NCBI GenBank assembly: GCA_028023455.1
Contig: JAQFVV010000031.1
Location: 4,941,763 to 5,005,762 of the forward strand
Source: Epiperipatus broadwayi
Lineage: Eukaryota > Onychophora > Udeonychophora > Euonychophora > Peripatidae
Length of the DNA stretch: 64,000 nt
Direction of reading: 5' to 3'
This document shows positions 33,376 through 43,990 of this stretch, piece after piece. A model generated the notes under the pieces. It saw only the letters and a list, made by a program, of their open reading frames with translations, was not told the DNA's origin and searched no databases. Positions within the stretch are counted from its first letter, which is position 1. Every line of letters begins with the position of its first letter. The translations under genes and the position numbers were made by a program.

Positions 33376-33639
33376 TTAGTGGGTCCTTTATACATCCTGC
33401 ATAGCACTTTAGTCTGCAAAGCTAGTGGTGTTCTGGCAATCCTGGTGTTCCAATTTCCCATATCCTTTTTTGTTGTCTTCTGAGTAATCAGGTTTTAATT
33501 TAGTTAATGTTGTGATCTAGTTCATGTTTGTTCCTGCAAGGTCTAAATGACTGAACCAGTCATGACCTAATAAGTTGCTATGATCACCTGTTGACACTAC
33601 CAGTTGTAGGTGTCTAGTTTTGTTAGGCAAGGTAATTTT

Positions 33640-33966
33640 TTAATTCTTGTCTGACCCAAGAGTTTTATTTTTTTTACCCTGATAATCTGTTATAGTCCTA
33701 GTGCTAGGATGCAGCTTATATTGATTATTTTTATTAATGATAGCACAAGTCCTTTTTGAAACAATAGACACTTCAAACCCTGTGTCCAATTCCATACTCA
33801 CTGGCATATCATTAATCATAATACTATGTATGAATCCAGACTGATCATCCTTAATGTGATTTATACTGGCAACTTGTTTATATTTATAGTTGGCCTTGTG
33901 GTTTTTTGGAATAGGTTTTTCCATTCTCATATTGGCTGTTTGTCTTTTTAAGTTTAGATATGCCAC
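33640..33966 (-). CDS. Retropepsin-type protease region (copy B)
   Basis: A 108-codon frame. The core is SIMINDMPVSMELDTGFEVS, with the catalytic DTG intact, then IVSKRTCAI. This matches the retroviral aspartic protease active site, which cleaves the Gag polyprotein as a dimer. Downstream across a stop the frame continues towards LLGHDWF-like residues (about 33545-33560), the usual end of the domain. It lies just after gag with a frame change near 33968. Length fits one protease monomer plus linker. Active site preserved, downstream pol lost. Confidence 0.7.
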   Translation of the reverse strand: MAYLNLKRQTANMRMEKPIPKNHKANYKYKQVASINHIKDDQSGFIHSIMINDMPVSMELDTGFEVSIVSKRTCAIINKNNQYKLHPSTRTITDYQGKKNKTLGSDKN

Positions 33967-33969
33967 TCT

Positions 33970-34592
33970 TATATGACTGACTCACTTGAAAAATGTGCAC
34001 AAAGTATGGAGGTGTGGACATTCTGTTTGCACATGCATAGGTTCATCGCACCTATAACAATGCTTAACACTCGTTGTTGTTGAACTAACTGAATGCTTGT
34101 CAGATTCAACCTTCTGTTCAATGTTTGAATGGTAAAATTTATTTTTTTTAATGGCCTTGCTTGACACACTATAGATTCTGCCAGCATGGCTTGCGATACA
34201 GTCTTTTCAAAGACTATATCTGGCATCTTTAATAGTTTGAGTCTTAAATTATGATCGTTCATCCCACAAATGAAACGATCGTGTAGTGCTTCATTTAAGA
34301 ACTCTTTAAAACATGAGCGCTAATGCCCGGATTTGCATTGTGAATTCTCTAGCTTTTTGTCCCTCTACTTGGATACACAGATTGAAATAATATTTCTGCA
34401 TTATTGTTCGCAGTTTGGGAGGGAAATATTCTGTGAGAACGTCTGCAACCCGATTATCGTCATCAGTGTCACTAATATTATTTCAGACTTTTAAATCTGT
34501 ATAGCATGCATATAAAAAATCAGGCACTCTCTTGACCAGTTCTCAGGGAACCCTGGGTCAAAAGCTTCCATCGAGCCAATTATATTAGCCAT
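33970..34592 (-). pseudogene. gag with CCHC zinc knuckle (copy B)
   Basis: The likely start is the Met at 34592 (MANIIGSMEAFDPGFPENW). The frame breaks in the middle. Near the end (about 34010-34055) it reads CYRCDEPMHVQTEC, a C-x2-C-x4-H-x4-C knuckle that binds RNA. Further support: homologous to the broken gag at 10735-11469. Stops or frameshifts near 34480 and 34320 make it non-functional as read. Confidence 0.65.
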
Positions 34593-35070
34593 TTTTTTCC
34601 TGTTATAATGAGAGAAAAATATTTATTTCGTATTTTTGCGAGTAACCACTGAATATGGTTAAGTTTGGCAGACTTTTTACTCCACTAGGGCGAGTTCTGT
34701 CTTTTTTAGAAAGGCTAATTTTGATTGTTTTATGAACCACCAATTGTGTTTGTGATCACTTTATTTTTCATCCCAGAAATAAGTGATTTTGACAATGGCT
34801 GTTTAGTAAATACAACGAATTATTATGCTTGCTTATTCGTGTATTTTACTTTTTATTTTGCCAGAAATAAGTGATTTTAATAATTACTGTTTAGTAAATA
34901 TGTATTTCACTGTTTAGTAAATATGTATTCATGTATTTTACTTGGACAGTATTAAGTGTGATTTAATAACCACTGATTCATAACTTACTAGTATCTATAT
35001 AAGTGCGCACTCGCGTATTTACATTCCTAAGTTTTTTCTTTTTCCAGCTGTAGGGAAAAAAAAATCTTTT
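34593..35070 (-). other. 5' leader of copy B
   Basis: Untranslated leader between the primer-binding site and gag. It contains repeated blocks (AGAAATAAGTGATTTT near 34775 and 34862; GTTTAGTAAATA at three places). Confidence 0.55.
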
Positions 35071-35084
35071 GTCTGACTGCGCCC
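35071..35084 (-). other. Candidate primer-binding site of copy B
   Basis: The minus strand reads TGGGCGCAGTCAGA a few bases inside the right LTR. It begins with TGG, complementary to a tRNA CCA end. I cannot name the tRNA. Confidence 0.55.
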
Positions 35085-35089
35085 AAATC

Positions 35090-35715
35090 TGTTATGTTTG
35101 TTCTGGATTATAGACCCAACTTACAGAAAATAATACTAAGACAAGTATTACAATTAATATTTTTATTATATCTACAAATATATATAATATACGGTATATA
35201 TACAAGAGAATATTTACAATATTGAATATTGTAGCTTTACATAAACTCTGGGTTCTGCCTACTGCTTCCAGATACACCTGATAGCTTGCCTCATGGGTAG
35301 GGTGTATGAGTCTTTGAGCTATACAAGGCAGCTTGCCTCAAGCCAACAGTAGTCTTAGCAGTGTCCGGTCTCTGTGGGACTTGCCTAGCTGTGTAGACTA
35401 AATAGCATAATGCTATCAATGGGAATACTTGCTGCTGTTCAGGTTAGCAGAGCTTTCCTGGGAGAATGCAAACAGTCTTTCAGGTTAGACAGACATTCTA
35501 CCCTGATTCCAACAAAAGGCTATTTACAGCCAGATCTCTGACCTTATTGAAAACCTTCGGATTCAGCAAGCATCATTGCTTATTGGCCTGTAATAATCAT
35601 TGGCTATGTTTTATCTATACATCAGCCTATTGGTCTGTGGCAAACAATGCTTAATCTGATCAGATAAGGAGGCATCTGGAATAGTCCACTTCTGAGAGAA
35701 GGAAGGACTATAACA
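35090..35715 (-). repeat. 5' LTR of copy B
   Basis: About 626 bp, paired with 32462-33097. Starts TGTTATGTTTGTTC and ends CTATAACA, followed by the CATTT target duplication. Confidence 0.9.
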
Positions 35716-35720
35716 CATTT

Positions 35721-35812
35721 GCCATTATTAAATGTGCTGGCCCAAATGCATACTGGCTAGACAACGGAAATGGAGTCAGAGGAATTAACAACACTAAAAT
35801 CCTAGCATGAAA
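35721..35812 (+). pseudogene. Continuation of the older integrase tail after the nested element
   Basis: Reads AIIKCAGPNAYWLDNG and VRGINNTKILA, then stop, in phase with 32461 once one CATTT copy is counted. This is the end of a Ty3/gypsy integrase ('GPYxI....NAYLL'). Confidence 0.75.
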
Positions 35813-38800
35813 AAACAGAATAATTCCATTTTCTTACTTTAATTTAAAATATATATATATGATTAAATCTACACAAATATATACAGAGTATTAATTTAAC
35901 TCTCATATAAGAATCTTAATTAGGAATATCAACAACTTATACTGAATTAAACAAAGTAAAAAAGGAATGATGCACATAAAGAAACGTGCTTAATAATATG
36001 CTTGGAAAGCTAGATTTCAGAAATAACAAAATTATTTCTAAATAAAATAATAAACCATACCATCACTATTATGACTGGAGACTGATTACTCCAATGAGTT
36101 GTTTCATTTAGAAAATATCATTTGATAATTTCTCTATTTAGCTGTTACAAAAATAAAGTCCACTAGCCTTAAATAAAAGAAACAGGATGGCTACCCTAAA
36201 ACACACCTATATTTTAACTAATGCATAAGTTATCCAAAGTGAAACATTTATAATCAGATCTTCAATTATTAAAAAAGTTAGTATATCATTATAATATAGA
36301 GAAATACAATCATCGATATCTCCTAGTTTGTAATATTAATTATATACATTAAAGTGAGAGTGTAGAAAAGATTCATAAAGTCAGAGTTTAACTTAAGTAA
36401 TCAAGAAAGTTTAATATTAGATGTTGGGCCAATTATTAATTGTAATGATACACCAACATACCCTAGCAAAAAAAAAACATTTTTTTTCTTTAGAGAACTT
36501 TAAATTAACTTAAGCGCAACAATTCCTAATGACAGATAAAAAAACCTTACAAAAAGATCTTGGGCTACTCCATACAATATATAGAGTATAATTGAGGAAT
36601 TAAAGATATCATTTTATCTTTAACCCTTTTTTACTGGTGGGATATGTAAGATGTAGTCTTAACATCCCACCAGGAACCATTAAACATGCTTATCTAATTC
36701 AAACTCGATACCCACAACACTCTCTATATATACTATAAAACAAATTTTATATACAAAGAGAATGCAACTCAAATAAAATGTATTATCAAAAGTTGAAATG
36801 GTCACAAGCACTGTAACTGACAAACATTTAATTGTTTCTATAAGTAATTATTTAACAAATGTATGATAAAATGCATAATTTAAACTAAACTATAGAACTT
36901 AAATATTAATCCTCCCTATTGTTACAAAAAATATCACAACAATACAAGAAAAGGATGATCAAATTTAGATGCTAGTGAGAAAATCACAAAAAATAACATA
37001 AATGTATACCGGACAATCCGCAAGTGATGTGCAGTGAGCGACATGAGATAAGAAGAAAAATTAAGGAGGCCTACTTCATTAATTTAGACGCAAACTCATT
37101 AAATAAAAGAGACATGTTTTACACAATCTTGAAGAAATGGCAGACCTGATTTGAATAATTTGCATCTGTTGGTTTAAATAAATAAATTGAATATCGTTAT
37201 TAGACTATCTATAGCTTTGAAAATGAAGGCATCGTTTCTTCGAAAGCGCTAAGTATAGAAATAAATGGAATAATATAAATATATTGAGATTTAGTGTGGA
37301 GATATTACCGTAAAATATCTGATATTATAAATGAAAGAATAAATAAAAATGTATTGTTATTAATGCATGATATATATATATGTGTGTGTGTAAATCTTTA
37401 CAAATGATGTAAATAATTAACTCAATGCATGAACTTGGATGTACCATTTGAAAGATCAATTAAGATGGAAAAGAGCAATATCATTTTGCTGATTAGCAAA
37501 ATAAAAATGACTTCAAAAATCAGACTAAAAGCTTTTATCAGCTAACCAACATGTATATTTTGTGAGCAGAAAATTGAACATATTATTTGACAGAAAAGTC
37601 TACAACTATCAAAGTAATGACATTAAACAAGAATATCTAATTGAATATGGATAAAAGCTAGAATTAAAAACTTACAGATTTAAATCCAGCATATTAAGGG
37701 ATTTTAAATTATAAATCCCATAAATAGCTGTAAATTTATTTGATACTTCAACTGTATTTTCAATCTACAAGCAGATAATTAGATCAACTTTAACTTGAGA
37801 TTCCTAATAGCAAATACCTTGCTATTCAACAAACTCAAGGTCTTTTATCAACCATGTATATAAAAGCACAGACAACCATGTGCTACTAAGTGTGAAGTTA
37901 CCTCATGGGAAGAGAGTCATCACCCATGGAGCTGTAACCACCAATACTGCATGTGATTCAACTCAGCATTTATTCATCTATGTTAAAAGTACCAACAACT
38001 TTAGTATTTGAAGGTGAAGCTGTAATTGTAACTTTTAAAGGATTGCTCTACAGAAAAGAGAAATTCTCATCATCATTATGTACATTCTAGAACACTTTAA
38101 CCCCACCAATTGGATCATGAACTAAATCAATGAAGATATTTATAATCCTTTTAGGATATTTTCCTTTATGAACTGTTAATTGATATTAGGTTGATGTCAT
38201 GTTCTTATTTTATCTATATTTTTTTTGTTAAATTCTTTATCATAGGTTGAGGGGGGTATGAATTTTTAATATATCAGAAATGGTAAAAATATTATTAACC
38301 TTATTTTTAAATTGAAATAAAATATAGGGTTAAGCATGAACTTGCCTGCGAATAAATCTAATCATCACCAGAGAGAGGTAAGACTTTATATTCTAATAAT
38401 TTGATTTGCTTTAAAACATAAATAAGTGTTTATTCGTTTTGACTAATTAAAGTTTATAGTTTGCTATTTGTAGTAAATAGTTACTTGGCATCATTTATCA
38501 AAATTGATGGATTAAGTTCGTCTGAATATCCATGCAAATGTTATTTTATGAAATTGCAAGGTTAGAAAGTTATCACCAGACTAATTAATACATGTGTCAT
38601 TTCACAACAGGTCTAATATATATGAACGACAATTATAATTAAAAATAAAAAATGAAAAATAGTAAAAATAAACAAATGAAATTTTGATTATATTATCAAT
38701 TAGACATTCTATCTTTTGCATTTTATCAGCATTAACTTTCATTATTCTTAAATAAAAAATATTTTAAACACCCCACGGCTATATTCTTTCAGACACACTC

Positions 38801-38886
38801 TCCCTTTAAATAAAGAAAAGCTTGAATTTTGCAGTCCATTCAAAAGTGTATATATAGTACAAAATATTACTATCACTAAATGTTAC
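35813..38886. other. AT-rich stretch; one strong hairpin
   Basis: No gene recognised. A hairpin lies at 36634-36673. A GC-richer patch at 37850-37990 and 38040-38120 has no open frame with splice sites. Confidence 0.45.
36634..36673. other. 40-nt two-stem hairpin
   Basis: CTGGTGGGAT pairs with ATCCCACCAG (10 bp, perfect). Inside it TAAGA pairs with TCTTA around a 5-base loop TGTAG. It stands out because the flanks are AT-rich. Confidence 0.7.
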
Positions 38887-38999
38887 TTTTCCCTCAGCAG
38901 AACATTCTTGGAAATAAATGTAAGCCTGATTAAATTGGCTTAAGCGAGAAGCCTGGGCCACTTTATTCAGACTTATATTTGTTTCACAAGAGTGTGCTG
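38887..38999 (-). CDS. Candidate internal exon of an unidentified gene
   Basis: 113 bp: two bases completing a codon plus 37 codons, reading SLNKVAQASRLSQFNQAY in its middle, then IYFQECSAEGK. The acceptor is strong (T-run then TTTAG at 39001-39000). The donor is weak (AAA|GTAACA). Residue make-up and the absence of stops in a GC-richer patch suggest selection. It ends in phase 0, the phase in which the exon at 8000-8182 begins, so the two may belong to one minus-strand gene across a 30-kb repeat-filled intron, possibly with exons between. Family not recognised. Confidence 0.45.
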
Positions 39000-39209
39000 C
39001 TAAAAAAAAAAAGTTTAATGATAGTAATATTTTAGTTAGAAATTTTCAGCTAGTGATATGCGACTAGTTCTACATAATATATATATATATAGTATGTACA
39101 TAATTTTAATTAATTAATTAATTAAATCCATATATTTTTTCTTTTAAAAATTTTCCATTAATTCTAATGACAATCAGATCCAATGTATAAAAATTAAACT
39201 CCATGTATG
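39000..39209. other. Short spacer
   Basis: Contains an AT repeat (39078-39091) and a TTAA repeat (39108-39124). Confidence 0.5.
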
Positions 39210-40075
39210 TACACCTGGGTCTTGTTTTATGCGGTAGATAGGTTCCTCAGAAAATGCGCACAAAAGAAATCGCACAAAAATAGATTTGACTTACCTTGAA
39301 AAATGAAGGATATGTTCCAGTAATTTTCAGAAATCATATAAAAGCAAATCAACAAAGAAAAATTACTTTAAAACCCACTTTAAAAAAATAAAGTATGACT
39401 AATAAAAAATTTCAAATATTTGAAAAAAATTAATACAAGACAAACTTTTTTTTATTAACTACAGTATTTAATTTTACATTGTTTCATACATATTTTAATC
39501 ACTACTTCTATTTGACAATATGCATTTGTTTGTGAACTGATAAGAAATCAAATTTGTGATGTGCAACTAGTGCCACTTTCAGTCTTGTGCTGTGTTAATG
39601 GTTTTGTTTCTATATTTAAAAAATGAGATCACAATCAAAACAAAAAGATTATACATTATTATTAGAATAATTATTTTCAGTTTAAAAAATCAATAAAATC
39701 TTTATTTTAATAATCTAAAAAATTATTTCTGTTATATCTAATAAAATACGTTTTAAAAGTTTAACATTTTTTGAATGTTTATTGCAATATTTTATATGTA
39801 AGTATAATCTATTATTATTATTTACTCATTAGTATAAGTAGATTATTTACATAGAAACTAAGATTCTAAATACAGCTTCAGGCCATATTCATGTTAGCTG
39901 CTAATATAACATTATATTTTTGAAAAAAAAAGTATTTCAAGTGAAAATAAGTTATTAATAATTTAAATTTCTTGATATCTAATATAGTGAAATATGAAAG
40001 AAATTAAGATGAAATATGAATCGCATAACTTCAAAATCGCATTAAAATAATCCACATAAAATGAGACCCAGGTGT
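39210..40075. mobile_element. Non-autonomous DNA transposon with TIRs and TA target site
   Basis: The ends are inverted: TACACCTGGGTCTTGTTTTATG at the left is mirrored by CATAAAATGAGACCCAGGTGTA at the right. Subterminal GCACAAAAGAAATCGCAC matches inverted ATCGCAT words. If TA is the target duplication (39210-39211, 40074-40075), the element is 862 bp and starts CACCTGGG. No transposase ORF. The superfamily is not certain; TA duplication fits Tc1/mariner-like or pogo-like elements. Confidence 0.7.
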
Positions 40076-40575
40076 ACTCTTTTTATAAATACTGCATACT
40101 ATAATAACCAAATTTCTCTACATCTATATAGATAAATATATTATCCTACAAGTTTATCTATAGTTTAATCATATGCTAATGTTATTTTCAAGATCTATTT
40201 TAAATCCCTACAAATGCATATAGAATTTATAAAATTATTAATATTAATAATTCCCCAAACATTTACAAATTCATCTATATTTATAATTTATTTTTATAAA
40301 AATGATCTCCCCAATTAATTAAAGCAATAACATTAATAACATAAAAAAATCAACCATAAAATTTTTAATTTCAAAAATTAAAGTAAATTTTTCTTTTTTA
40401 AAAATTCAATTTATCTTCATATATTTACTTTCACTATATTTTGCCTAATACTTTTTTAGATTGCCTATCTCTTAGTACATGTTCTAATCTCGTAAATAGC
40501 CTATAAAATAGCACATTACATTTCTTTTTTAAATCTCTTTTTGCATTCCAATAATCTTTATTTTTTTTAAAAAAA
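40076..40575. other. AT-rich stretch without recognised gene
   Basis: An 88-codon minus frame overlaps the following repeat (40434-40700); no motif. Confidence 0.45.
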
Positions 40576-40720
40576 AAAACATCTGATTTCTGGGCTGATG
40601 GATGGTTATGATAGGATTGAGTTAATGGTGAAAGATGCACTAATAAAAATAAAAACTTGCAACTATATAATGTAATGCATTGTATGTGCCATCCCTCCAC
40701 AAAATATTAAAAATGAATAG
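40576..40720 (+). repeat. Dispersed repeat, copy 1
   Basis: CTGATGGATGGTTATGATAG and the following ~115 bp recur at 43845-43990. Same orientation. Confidence 0.6.
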
Positions 40721-42579
40721 AAATCAGTTTTTACCTTGCATGAGAGTGGTGTCAAAACTATCAACATAGGCAAGGAAATAAGGTATTAATACTCTATAAC
40801 AATGTGAATATATTATTCATTAAGGGAGACTTAAAGTATATATTTGGGCTAGGGATAATGTCTAGCTTAATAAATCATTAGTAAAAGTTATTAATATATT
40901 TCCATAAAATGGTTTGTATCAAAGTTATAAAGTAGAAAATTTGAAACCTATTAATTAAACTACAGCAATTTGCCATATATATATATATAGTAACAGGATC
41001 GAGGTGTCAAAGATGAAAGATGGGGTAAACCTGGGGTGATGGCAAAATCATTATCAAACCCAGTTCAGAGTATAAATATAAAATTTACAGTAATGTAAAT
41101 CATTATCAAACCCAGTTCAGAATATAAATATAAAATTTACAGTAATGATAATATTTAAATAAGATATCAAAGTAATGTTTAATATCTAAAATATATAATT
41201 ATTTATTGGGAAAGATATTAAAGTGAGAAGACATTAAATAATGTTAACATCTAAAGATATATAAGCAATTTTATATATTTAAAGAGCATGAGACCAAAAG
41301 ATCTCTGAGAGATCAGTTACTTCTTAGAGCAACCATGATTAACTATACATCAACCAGCATTATCAATTATAAAAGTAATACTCAAATACCATTCATTATC
41401 TTGAATGATCAATCAAAAGAAATCAAGTCAATATTATTACTGGATGTGAACAATAAAAAAATCAAAATCAATAATCAATCTGGTGACTGGATTGGAAATG
41501 GGTCTTCTATAGACCAGACTTAGCTTTTGCCAGCTTGGGAAATTATTTAAACATAACTTGGATGCATCAACTAAGTGCTCATCCATCAGGATACATAAGA
41601 ATCAAAGTAATAATTCTGGGACATTAAAACATGTTGATCATCATCAATGCTCTGGCCACTTAGTACCATTAATGTACTGGTCAACTATAAAATAATTTCT
41701 AAGACTAAATTTAAATAAAATGTAATGCATGAACTTTAAAGAATATAAATTTTATTCACCAACCAGAATGATTGATCATTGGATACTCAAAATCACTAGT
41801 GTAAATCCCCATTCATATATTAGACCATTATGCATGAATCCAGCTCAGAGAGCACAAGCTCAAGTATCATTAAGGTGACCAAGAGTTATTAACAATAAAA
41901 AATGATATTAACATCTTTAAAACAAGGCTATGCACATATCAATTAAGTCTTCTGATTTTTATTAATATAGAATAATAAAAATATTGTGATTTACATAATT
42001 AATATAGAAAATTCAAGTTATTACATTATAATTTATATATATGTTCCATATAAGTTTATTTAAAACCCAATCAGCACACTGACATGTGGCTTAATATCAA
42101 ATGAATGTTTAAATTTATCAAAATAAAAATATTAAAAATATATTTCATAATTAATTCCATTTGACAACTATACATAAAATTCACACAAATATGTGTATCT
42201 ATGAACATATAGAAAATATGAATTAATGATTAATTAGCCTTTCTTTTCAGTCAATAAAAGTATTTTCTTTTTCCTTCTTTTTTTTTTTTCCAAAAAAAAA
42301 TAGTCAATTTTTTTTGACAGGTGGATTACTCTCAATTAATTAATTACATCTTTAAATTAATCTAAAAATATCTTTGAAGGTCTCTTTTTCCTTTTTCAAA
42401 ATAAATTGTCCATGAATTAATCATAACTTCTAGATTTTAATTCAATTCAAGCAAAATTATTTACTTATCCTTTGAAATAAATAGATTTTTAAATGTCATT
42501 TTTACCAAACAAATTTATTTAAAATTTCATTCTCATTATATATAATGCTACTCACCATTATATATACATTTATTTGTGC
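40721..42579. other. AT-rich stretch without confirmed gene
   Basis: Contains a 52-bp tandem duplication at 41049-41152 and a 62-codon plus frame at 41335-41523 without motif. Confidence 0.4.
41049..41152. repeat. 52-bp tandem duplication
   Basis: CATTATCAAACCCAGTTCAG begins at 41049 and again at 41101; the two units differ at about one base. Confidence 0.9.
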
Positions 42580-43110
42580 TTCTATCTGTGAGTTGATCTT
42601 GGTGAGACAGATATAATCTAAGATTGTCATAATCAGGAATTTATAATTCAGATATGGTTGTTGGCATTGATTAGTTCCCTTCTGGCTAGGATTGGTCCAG
42701 AAAAGTTGTTTTCTCAGAACATATTTGTAGCTATGAATTACAAAGAATCTTGACCCATTTCCTCTATATAAATTCAAACTCTATCAGTGAACTGTAGAGC
42801 AACTGCTTTCTTACACCCTCATGGTAGTTTTCTGTATAATTCTGCCAGTCATCTTTACTGTGGCCAATCTCTGCTACAGTTACCAAAAACTGCAGCCAAC
42901 TTTGCAGCTAGCTAAGAGCCAGCTGCTTCTCAAAATATTACTTTCCAGACTTTCTTTTCAAATACTATCCAGATGTTGCAGCTGGCTTATTTGGCCACTG
43001 CTTCTCAAAATATAAAAACCAGATTCTTCTGGCCAGCTCTTACAAAAACTGCAAGTCAAACTGAACTGATATTTTTATCAGTCCTTTTATAGAATCCTCT
43101 GAGGAGACAA
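42580..43110. repeat. GC-richer segment, probably a solo LTR or other repeat remnant
   Basis: Markedly richer in G+C than its flanks, with many CAGCTGG-like words, internal repetition (CTGCTTCTCAAAATAT twice, about 42925 and 43000), and a TATAGAATCCTCTGAGG word near its end. The open frames on both strands (42502-42777 minus; 42821-43015 plus) have no domain I recognise. Its texture resembles the LTRs at 32462 and 35090, but I do not see a clear alignment. Confidence 0.35.
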
Positions 43111-43844
43111 CAACACTAATTTTAAAAATGTTTTTTTATCTCTCTTGATTGGAAACAATTTTAATCCCTCTAAAAACACTTTTAATTAAAAAGCTACATT
43201 TGGAAATCTTATCAAAGATTTTTAAAAATAGATAATAGAAATGCATACAAGCATTAATTAAAGAATATATATTTTGTACCAGTTTTAATTAAAATTACAA
43301 AAATAAATCCAGCTTGTTTTTAAATTTCAAAATCAGAATATTATTTATTTAGACCTTTTTAAAAAAAATATTTATTTCATAATACTGTTTTAATTCAGTT
43401 ATTTAACCCTTTATTTACTATTTTTTATTCCAAGCGAAATGTAAAAAATATCTACAAAAATTTGTTTATTTCTATTTTCCTTTACTTTATATATATATAT
43501 ATGCACACACACAACTATGTTGCTATGTGTCATGTAACCCAACTGGCTACAATATATATATTAAACAAATGATATTTGTAAGAGATTGTTTATTTGGCCA
43601 ACTGATAAGTGCTGGTTCAGCACAAAATATGCATTTTGGGATTTCTTTTTCACATCTCTGTGATTGTATCTTTCAGTAATGTGTGATAGAAGTTTGAAAC
43701 ATATGGTATTTAAAACTTATATGAAATTAAATATCTTTAAAAATAATTGTGTACAAAGGTTAAATTGCAATGTGCTACATGACTTACTTGAAAAAATGTA
43801 TGCTTCAAATGTATTTATAGTGTGAGAAGTTGGTCTGACTTCTG
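43111..43844. other. AT-rich stretch without recognised gene
   Basis: An AT run and CA run at 43490-43512; otherwise nothing noted. Confidence 0.45.
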
Positions 43845-43990
43845 GACTGATTGATGGTTATGATAGGATTAACTAAAGGGGAACTAATAAAAACAAAAAA
43901 ACTTGCAAACAGCCTATTATGTCTTTATCTTTACTGTAATTATCTACTTGTCATCCCTCTCCCCATTAAATGTTTAAAAATAATCAAATG
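43845..43990 (+). repeat. Dispersed repeat, copy 2
   Basis: Counterpart of 40576-40720 (GATGGTTATGATAGGATT, then ACTAATAAAAAC..ACTTGCAA, then CATCCCTC). The two could be ends of one decayed element of about 3.4 kb, but no coding region between supports this. Confidence 0.6.

Larger units (their letters stand above)
32462..35715 (-). mobile_element. Nested LTR retrotransposon, RT-less (copy B)
   Basis: 3254 bp with two LTRs (32462-33097; 35090-35715), TG...CA-type ends (TGTTAT/ATAACA), and a CATTT target duplication. A polypurine tract lies next to the left LTR and a candidate primer-binding site next to the right LTR, so it reads on the minus strand. Inside are gag with a CCHC knuckle, protease and an integrase C-terminus only. 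RT, RNase H and the integrase core are missing, as in copy A at 9329-12400. It would depend on a relative for reverse transcription. The LTRs are very similar, so insertion is younger than the host pol. Confidence 0.85.

Noticed and set aside
36620-38333. Possible piggyBac-like element between TTAACCC and GGGTTAA
   Set aside because: Only CCC-TTAA-type ends agree; the next bases of the two ends do not match and there is no transposase.
40576-43990. Reading the two ~145-bp repeats as LTRs of one element
   Set aside because: No gag/pol-like coding between them, no primer site or target duplication seen.
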